Shown here one piece after another: positions 4,792 to 5,305 of a stretch of 5,305 nt of DNA; the stretch's first letter is position 1, and every line of letters begins with the position of its first letter. The stretch spans positions 1 to 5,305 of the forward strand of contig AXYY01000080.1 in NCBI GenBank assembly GCA_000485475.1, written 5' to 3'. The DNA is from Candidatus Ancillula trichonymphae ImTpAt. Its GTDB lineage: Bacteria > Actinomycetota > Actinomycetes > Actinomycetales > Bifidobacteriaceae. Position numbers and translations under genes: made by a program. A model generated the notes under the pieces. That model was not told the DNA's origin. It was given only the letters and a program-made list of their open reading frames with translations, and made no database searches.

Positions 4792-5066
4792 GTAGAAAAA
4801 ACCGAAGAGTTAGCGAAAAAAACAGGGAGATTAACGAAGCAGTTATCTTCGGTGGCGCGCGCACGGAGGTAAAAAGAAATGTTCAGTATCAAGTCCGCAG
4901 AACTCTCAGTGGGCGGTCGGTTTACAAATGTCCAGGTTGCAACAACTCAATCCCCGCCGGAGCCACTAGTGTTACCGTAATTGAACTCAACCACTTTCTT
5001 GGTCAAAATGTGGCACTTGACGATAGACGACACTGGCACAATGCTTGTTGGAAGAGGTTCAGATGA
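4788..5066 (+). CDS. Small zinc-finger-like protein upstream of RecB-family exonuclease
   Basis: A 92-aa protein with a basic N terminus (SRKNRRVSEKNRE), a middle strand-rich part, and a C-terminal metal-binding pattern: Cys48 and Cys51 (YKCPGC), then DDRRHWHNACW (78-88) with His82, His84 and Cys87. The C-x2-C...H-x2-C arrangement suggests a single zinc site. I recognise the layout (basic tail, CPGC, DRRHWHxxCW) as a small conserved actinobacterial protein often annotated as 'ATP/GTP-binding' or hypothetical and found beside this exonuclease; its function is unknown and no nucleotide-binding motif is visible. Its ATG overlaps the TGA of the preceding +1 frame, its ribosome site is poor (TGAGAAG), and its stop overlaps the exonuclease ATG as ATGA. 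The tight coupling suggests it works with or is dosed alongside the nuclease, perhaps in nucleic-acid binding (inference). Confidence 0.82.
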   Translation: MSRKNRRVSEKNREINEAVIFGGARTEVKRNVQYQVRRTLSGRSVYKCPGCNNSIPAGATSVTVIELNHFLGQNVALDDRRHWHNACWKRFR

Positions 5067-5305
5067 AGAAGATTACGCTTTCACCATCGAGGGTCAAGGA
5101 CTTTCTACAGTGCCCGTTGATGTACAAGTTCAAAACTATTGATCTACTTCCGTTTCCCCCATCAATTGAGGCCATTAGGGGCACACATGTGCACCTTGTT
5201 CTTGAAAAACTCTACAACCTTGACACATCAAAACGTTCACTAGAAACTGCACTAGAACTTGTAACTTCTGCATTTGCTGAGGTTGTTGATGGGATTAAAT
5301 CTGAA
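5063..5305 (+). CDS. RecB-family PD-(D/E)XK exonuclease, N-terminal 81 codons
   Basis: The frame runs off the right edge. The N terminus is MKKITLSPSRVKDFLQCPLMYKFKTI in overlapping pieces: LSPSRVKDFLQCP (6-18), YKFKTIDLLPFPPS (21-34) and RGTHVHLVLEKLYNL (39-53). These match the start of actinobacterial RecB-like single-domain exonucleases (about 250-300 aa), where the RGTxVHxxLE helix carries the first nuclease motif and the early Cys (Cys17 in QCP) is commonly the first ligand of an iron-sulfur cluster in AddB/Cas4-like nucleases. The catalytic D...ExK residues and the later cysteines lie outside the window. A likely role is DNA end processing in repair. The start is ATG 5063 with GAGG 5 nt upstream, overlapping the previous stop by ATGA, so the two genes are translationally coupled. 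Confidence 0.88.
   Translation, partial: MKKITLSPSRVKDFLQCPLMYKFKTIDLLPFPPSIEAIRGTHVHLVLEKLYNLDTSKRSLETALELVTSAFAEVVDGIKSE

Noticed and set aside
4530..4892. 120-aa minus-strand open frame covering the unresolved stretch
   Set aside because: It runs through the well-supported start of the zinc-finger gene, is rich in low-complexity Ser/Pro (SSSSPPPP), and matches no family I recognise; a shadow frame is more likely.
1..5305. tRNA or rRNA genes, CRISPR arrays, insertion sequences, phage integration sites
   Set aside because: No cloverleaf-like segments, repeat-spacer arrays, transposase-like frames or terminal inverted repeats were seen on either strand.

Overview
The window looks like a chromosomal segment of a fairly low-GC actinobacterium (base composition in the mid-40s % GC by eye). 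Three things point there: a LytR-CpsA-Psr (LCP) cell-wall ligase with the two-cysteine insertion common in actinobacterial members; a small CxxC/HxxC zinc-binding protein overlapping the start of a RecB-family exonuclease, a pairing I associate with actinobacteria; and rplK/rplA proteins of ordinary bacterial type. The species cannot be named from this sequence.

Layout, left to right. An LCP-family membrane protein (+, frame open to the left edge) ends at 1089. It converges on, and overlaps by 23 bp, a minus-strand pair: a DJ-1/PfpI-family protein followed by a thymidylate synthase (thyA), joined by a 4-bp ATGA overlap. A 143-149 bp divergent control region separates that pair from rplK-rplA (ribosomal proteins L11 and L1). 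It holds two opposed promoters, both with an extended -10. The minus-strand promoter appears to give a leaderless mRNA and has a perfect 14-bp palindrome in its spacer. The rplK promoter is near consensus and is preceded by three GTACT repeats at an exact 10-bp period.

Downstream of rplA is a short gap with two exact DnaA-box sequences (TTATTCACA) in direct orientation 28 bp apart. Then comes an unrecognised acidic, cysteine-rich protein of about 169 aa with two competing start sites. Its frame ends abruptly at 4574, while the +1 frame stays open without a normal start codon to 4791 and meets the next gene with an ATGA overlap. This suggests a frameshift, a broken gene or a degraded stretch. 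The window ends with the zinc-binding protein and the first 81 codons of the RecB-like exonuclease, again joined by ATGA.

Functionally this is mostly housekeeping: envelope glycopolymer attachment, dTMP synthesis, the L11/L1 operon and a DNA repair-type nuclease. Less ordinary are the DJ-1-thyA pairing, rplK-rplA without nusG directly upstream, the structured divergent promoter region, and the DnaA-box pair with the unresolved gene after rplA. I found no clear new defence or mobile system. The best candidates for something undescribed are the 3949-4791 region and the divergent promoter.
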